Part shown: positions 59,206 through 64,000 of the stretch, piece by piece
Layout of the letters: every line of letters begins with the position of its first letter
How positions within the stretch are numbered: the stretch's first letter is position 1
Assembly: GCF_040183065.1 (NCBI RefSeq)
Contig: NC_091125.1
Location: forward strand, 24,520,312 to 24,584,311
DNA from: Periplaneta americana
Lineage: Eukaryota > Arthropoda > Insecta > Blattodea > Blattidae
Length of the DNA stretch: 64,000 nt
Reading direction: 5' to 3'
The notes under the pieces: model-generated
Database searches by the model: none
Seen by the model: the letters and a program-made list of their open reading frames with translations, nothing else
Told to the model about the DNA's origin: nothing
Program-made: the position numbers and the translations under genes

Positions 59206-59743
59206 ATACTTTCTTACTGAACTAAAAATTTGCAACATTCTACTCCACAATAAAGCTTCAAACTGATGAAACGCAGACTAATGAAATGTGAGAGAAACTA
59301 GACGAGTTGAGTTCAGTCTCTCACCAAGGAGTGGCTGACATTTCTGTCTTTCAAACATAAAAATAATGACAGGGCTGCATGTTATTTCGCCCTAACTTCC
59401 TTATGTGCTTGCACTCCCTATTTGCTAAGAAACATCCAGTGTCCTTGGTTTTCAATATAAACACCTTAAAAATATGTTGAATACATTTGGTTTTCATATC
59501 CTAACATACTAAACCTACATATGTTAAAGTATTACAGTTTAAATAATTACACTATAAATTGTCGTAATATATTATAAGAAAATTAAAATAACAAAAAAAT
59601 GGTACGTGATAGGAACTTTTTGACCTTGAATTTGATTTCAGCATGCCAAAAATACCCTAAAAACATTAAAACTTTGGAGGCAGGAATTTCATCGCAGACT
59701 AGTGTAATTAATGGTATTATGCTAGAGCTGTATTTCATTATGT
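59206..59743. other. spacer, no gene seen
   Basis: No recognisable feature. Confidence 0.5.
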
Positions 59744-60557
59744 GTAATGTCCAGACATCGGATTCTAGGGCAAATGCCTATTTTGTTTCTTTAGGAGAAA
59801 AGTAAAAATAATTATTAATATTTGTGTTTCATGGAAATTGAAAGGTATTCAAAGAGTTTTATAGTGCCCTAAAATGCTCTAAAACGGTTATTAGAGCCTA
59901 ATTTGTTAATATTCGCCTAAAAATGCCTAACTCACTGTAAAGTTTCGCATTTTACTCTTACTTTTTATAATTTATACATGCATTCACTGCGAAATTTAAG
60001 GCATTTAAAAAGTGGAAAGTTTGCTTCACACCGGCCATGAAACCATTGATAAAGGAAACAAAATGTTTTGAATCTCACGACACTCGCAATAGATTTCACC
60101 GAATTTAACATGTTTGGAGGCATAAATGCCGACAAAGAACCAACCTTAGTTTTGAAGCAGGCAACAATCACAACATGTGCTGCTACCGATTCAGAGATAT
60201 ACTATAAGTTACTATAAAAATGACTGTTTTCGGTCTGAAACCGATTAGCTGTACTGCCCTTCAGAGTGTCATAAAATCACAATTTTTGGAGAAAGAGTGT
60301 TTTTGAAATATTTATGAAAAGTCGTAAAACTGCGAATTAGTAGGGTAAACCGTTACAAAATATTTAAAAGAATGGCCCTCCTAGTGTTAACACTACCAGG
60401 AAATGCAACAATAAGTGGAACTTTGTATTTTTGTCCAATTGAATCTCAATAACAACGGTTCATTTGAATGCTCGTTAACAGTTGCTCTTTCCCTCACCTT
60501 ATTTGTGTTGAGAAGTTTTGAGCGGTAGGACGTTTTCCTGTGAAGTTTAACGCGATA

Positions 60558-62294
60558 ATGCCGAAAAATATAAGTGCAAGATCTACATTGATCCGGCAAT
60601 GGCTAACAGAATATTCAGAATTCACTTATGATGGAAAAATAATATTCTGCAAGATTTGTAGCAAACAGGTATGTAACAATAGTTGAAATATATAAATTCT
60701 ATTAATTTTAATGAGTAGGCCTATAATATTTATACATTGACTGAGCTATCCTGAGGTATAATTCTTTTTAAGACCACTACACTTTAACCTTTTAAATTCC
60801 AATAGTTAAAGTATTTGCAGGTCATTAAAATTTTGATTGTTCGAACCCACTAACTTTGTGATAGAAATACGGCAATACAACAATTAGGATTTTATTTTAA
60901 TTCAGTTTACTTTACATTTTTAGATTTCGCAAGAAAAGATGTGCCACCTAAAGCAGCATGTGCAAGGAGCGGCTCATAAGGCTAAAGCTCAGCAGAAAAA
61001 TCAACTGCAACAAACTTTACTAACACAGCCTACTTCATCCAATCTCAGCAGGAATTTCTATGCTGATTTAACCAGAGCGTTTGTTGCTGCTAACATTCCC
61101 TGGAATGCAATTGAAAATCCGGTTTTAAGACAGTTTTTACACAAATACTGCAAACAAAATATCCCATCTGAATCGACCCTAAGAAAAAATTACTTAGACA
61201 GAATATACAATGAAACTTTAGCTTCCATTCGGGAGGATATAGGTGATTCTTACATATGGGTCTCTGTGGATGAAACCTCAGATCCTATGAATAGGTATAT
61301 AGCAAATATGGTAGTAGGAAAACTTAGTCCTGATGGACCTTTGATTCCACACCTCGTATGTGTTAAGGAACTTTCGAAAGTGAATAGCCAAGTCATTGCT
61401 TATTTTGTAAATAAAGGCCTACAGTCTTTATACTCAGGTAATATAGACGATTCTAAAGTTCTGTTGTTTTGTACTGATGCTGCCTCATACATGGTTGCTG
61501 CAGCTCCACTTCTTAAAACATTTTATCCCAACCTCACGCATGTAACCTGTCTAGCACATGGCCTTCACCGGGTTTCTGAAACAATCCAGAATGAATTTCC
61601 TCTTGTCAATTCGTTTATTTCTAACACAAAAAAATGTTTTTGTAAAGCCCCATCCAGGATTTCAATATTCAGAGAGAACTTTCCAGATATCCCACTCCCA
61701 CCTCAGCCGGTTGTTACACGATGGGGAACCTGGATTCAGTCAGTGGTGTATTATTCTAAGTATTTTAAAGAAGTGGTCACAGTTATTGATAAATTACCTG
61801 AAACTGATAGTGCAGCGTGTGTGAAAGCAGTGAAAGATTGTCTAAATGACTCACGAGTGAAAAACGATATTGCCTACATAACATCAAACTTTTCTTTCAT
61901 ACCTGCAAGCATTGAACAATTAGAACGTGAAAAACAATCTCTTTGTAGCCAAATAGCAATAGTAAAGGAAGCTCAAGTGAACATACATTCTGCTTTGGGC
62001 GAAACTGGGAAAAAAGTTAAAAATAAGTAGGACAACGTATTAAATAAGAATGTAGGATTTTCATTGTTGGAAAAAGTATCAAGAGTGATATCGGGGGAAA
62101 GTGTAAATGTTCCAGTAAGTATTGATGTTTCTATTGTACCTAATTTAAAATTTGCACCTCTCACATCAGTTTCGGTTGAAAGAAGTTTTTCTGCTTTCAA
62201 AATGATTCTCAGTGACAAAAGGCAAAGGTTAACTGTGGAGAATTTAGAAAAAATTCTGGTGGTGTACTGTGCAGATAATTATAATAAAGTCTGA
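60558..62294 (+). CDS. hAT transposase, two exons, one in-frame TAG
   Basis: Transposase that would cut and move the surrounding hAT element in the nucleus. Exon 1 is 60558-60668 (37 codons) and exon 2 starts at 60924. Both junctions are in phase 0, and splicing joins the two halves of an N-terminal BED-type zinc finger: FCKIC (C31, C34) and HVQGAAH (H49, H55). This decides the start at 60558. The RNase H-like core shows D153 (WVSVDETSD), D222 (LLFCTDAAS), the CLAH motif (C246, H249), RW at 303-304 and E456 in SVSVERSFSAFK. The C-terminal dimerisation end is LSDKRQRLTVENLEKIL. A TAG at 62028-62030 (codon 406) interrupts the frame, but the same frame continues to 62294, giving 493 codons. The BED finger and following region resemble CGGBP1, a domesticated hAT derivative. 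All catalytic residues are present; the stop makes this copy probably inactive. Confidence 0.88.
60669..60923 (+). other. intron of the hAT transposase
   Basis: The donor is GTATGT directly after the CAG codon, and the acceptor is TTTACATTTTTAG. The intron is 255 bp, AT-rich, with in-frame stops soon after the donor. Splicing restores the zinc finger, which supports it. Confidence 0.8.
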
Positions 62295-62615
62295 GCATGG
62301 AACTGAATTTCAATAACTTAAAATGAGTAATCTTGATATCAATAATCATTATTTCATTAGTTTCAATATATTACATTTGTGCAGCTCTGTTTATAAATAT
62401 AATATAGTATTCTTTTTTAATGTTGAAACATACTTTTTTGTGCGTATTTTAGTGTATAACTAAAACTTTCAGTGAAAGAAATAAGTATGATACCTTGATG
62501 TGCCTAAAATGCTTATTTTCGTTAAAATAGAGCCTAATTTTACAAATTTTGAGCTCATTTTAGGCGCCTAAAACTGCAATTTTTAGTGCCTAAAAATCCG
62601 ATGTCTAATAATGTC

Positions 62616-63311
62616 TATAGTCAGGCAACGAACATTTCAAAGTGCACAGAAGCCAAGTGCTCCTACCGGTAAGACTGAGGTGGGGATGCCTTTTTTCCTC
62701 AAGTCTATGGAAGAGTGCGAATCTGCTGCAGTGAAGTACGGTTTACTCTATATAGTATAATATGATATTGTTGTATTCCAACTACGTTAGACTATTTTAG
62801 AGTAATTTTAAAGTGTTAAACTCTGTCATTTTTCGCGTTATCAGTTAGTGGGTATGGAACAATGACATCATGCACGAACAAAGAAAGGAAACGCTATGTC
62901 TTGTTTGATGCCACACTGTAACCACAAGATGTATCAGAAACATTGTACATTAACGAATACATGCCTGACTGCAGCATTGGAATCGTGTGTAATATGAGGT
63001 GACATATGGAACATGTCTCTACAGTCCTGTTTGAGCAGTACATGACATCTGAGGACATAAACATAGGCTAACACATGTCATTATGCAGTTGAGCGAAAGC
63101 ATTATTGTAATTTTCGATTTCCGTTAAACCTTGATGAGAGAACTATAATATCATTGCATTTGGTCAAAGTGAGGATAGGGGAAGTAGTCAGATGGAAGTG
63201 TAATAGAGAGAGGAGTACGAAATGGATGCCCTTATCATCTACCCTGTTCAATATCTACTTGTAGGATTTAACATGGGAAGGATGACAGTAGGAGGAAAAA
63301 GAATAAAGTGC
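62616..63311. other. spacer, no gene seen
   Basis: No recognisable feature. Confidence 0.5.
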
Positions 63312-64000
63312 TTAAGGGAACACTCCACTAAAATTGACAACTTTTTCCCTAATCATTTTTTCAACCAAATTTTGCGAGCATGTTTATTATGTAAAGGACT
63401 AACGAAATCCAAATTTTGAACTCCCAAATGTTTTTGGCTTTTGATTTTTTTCTATTATATTTTTAAGAAATATTTTTAAACCAAAATTTTTTAGTAGATC
63501 TCAATTTTTAAGCTTTACTTTTTTTTGGTTACATTCACAAGACACAGGGAAACATTTCTATGCATTCATTTTATGAAGTAGCTCATTTATTCGTTTTCAA
63601 AAAATTTTTTTGAACTTTTGAAAACGTCATTTTTTCTATAATGCATGGAAAATAAATTACTAAAATAAACTAGGCAGCATTTCTTGCAAACTAGATGCAT
63701 AGAAACATGCAGCTACCTCATAAACACTTGCAGCAAAAATTTCATCCAGATTGATTAATATTTGGCATACAAAAGTTGGCGTTGAATCAAGGAAAATAAA
63801 CTTACGGAAAAATGAATTTGAAACTAAAATGAATATTTATGTAACACATACCCATTGAAGTTCTCCTTCACTACACTCATCTAGTAGCTTCAGGGAGCCA
63901 ACTTTAGAACAAGAAGTTACTAGATTTGTAATCAGAAATTTGTAAAAAAGAATTCTTTAATGAAAAAATAAATTTGACAGCTCTTCTTTTTAGATAAAAA
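63312..64000. mobile_element. possible TTAA foldback, left part
   Basis: TTAAGGGAACACTCCACT at 63312 resembles in style the TTAAGGGG border at 25368. The sequence beyond is very AT-rich with a local hairpin (CGTTTTCAAAA paired with TTTTGAAAACG, 63594-63628). The right end would lie beyond the window. Confidence 0.25.

Larger units (their letters stand above)
59752..62607 (+). mobile_element. near-complete hAT transposon with 8-bp TSD
   Basis: The left end is CAGACATCGGATTCTAGGGC and the right end, on the other strand, TAGACATCGGATTTTTAGGC. Flanks GTAATGTC (59744-59751) and ATAATGTC (62608-62615) agree at 7 of 8 positions. Subterminal regions on both sides contain GCCTAAAA, GAGCCTAATTT and GCTCTAAAA words, likely transposase-binding repeats. 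The 2856-bp body encodes one intron-containing transposase on the plus strand. Two shorter elements in the window have related ends (16210-16919, and possibly 23934-24730). Confidence 0.85.

Overview
This window looks like intergenic DNA from a large, repeat-rich arthropod genome. It is AT-rich, crowded with trinucleotide and tetranucleotide microsatellites, and carries many broken transposons. The mix of elements is insect-like: R2-type and RTE-type LINEs, tRNA-derived SINEs, mariner, several hAT families and TTAA or TA foldback elements. From memory, the R2-type C-terminus and the main SINE resemble repeats of cockroaches (Blattodea). That is recollection and was not checked by a search. I found no host protein-coding gene that I can defend. 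Almost every long open frame is transposon-derived or is low-complexity sequence.

Layout. 1-1408: 3' end of a LINE with a restriction-like endonuclease. 3.2-3.7 kb: AAT/ATT arrays. 4.1-5.2 kb: decayed hAT fragment with a TA-flanked MITE nested in it. 5.6 kb: full SINE. 6.6-11.3 kb: SINE pieces. 11.9-12.6 kb: first copy of a 0.7 kb terminal-inverted-repeat element, whose second copy is at 33.9-34.6 kb. 16.2-16.9 kb: non-autonomous hAT with a perfect 8-bp duplication. 18.8-19.85 kb: a Foldback-like structure made of 43-bp units in inverted orientation. 22.3-22.9 kb: SINE and MITE. 23.9-24.7 kb: possible hAT relative. 25.4-26.1 kb: long-armed TTAA foldback. 27.4-28.9 kb: SINE, tRNA-like head and LINE remnant. 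31-35 kb: SINEs, LINE ends, hAT MITE and a large tetranucleotide array. 37.1-38.0 kb: second TTAA foldback, with a tandemly duplicated arm. 42.6-43.3 kb: longest RTE-type LINE remnant. 44.9-48.1 kb: CAT-rich array interrupted by a SINE and by a hAT transposon, each with a target-site duplication. 48.8-49.7 kb: two SINEs. 52 kb: MITE. 53.3-54.2 kb: mariner pseudogene. 54.4-55.75 kb: LINE reverse transcriptase remnant. 57.8-59.2 kb: pseudogene of a conserved protein family of unknown function. 59.75-62.6 kb: the best gene of the window, a nearly intact intron-containing hAT transposase inside recognisable ends. 63.3 kb to the end: possibly the left end of another foldback.

The features mostly interact by nesting and parasitism. 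Non-autonomous hATs share ends with the 60 kb element that could have mobilised them. SINEs with different tRNA heads share a central core and tail. LINE 3' ends sit directly against microsatellites, which suggests the arrays grew from LINE tails. Coordinates of element ends are read by eye; those supported by target-site duplications are the most reliable.
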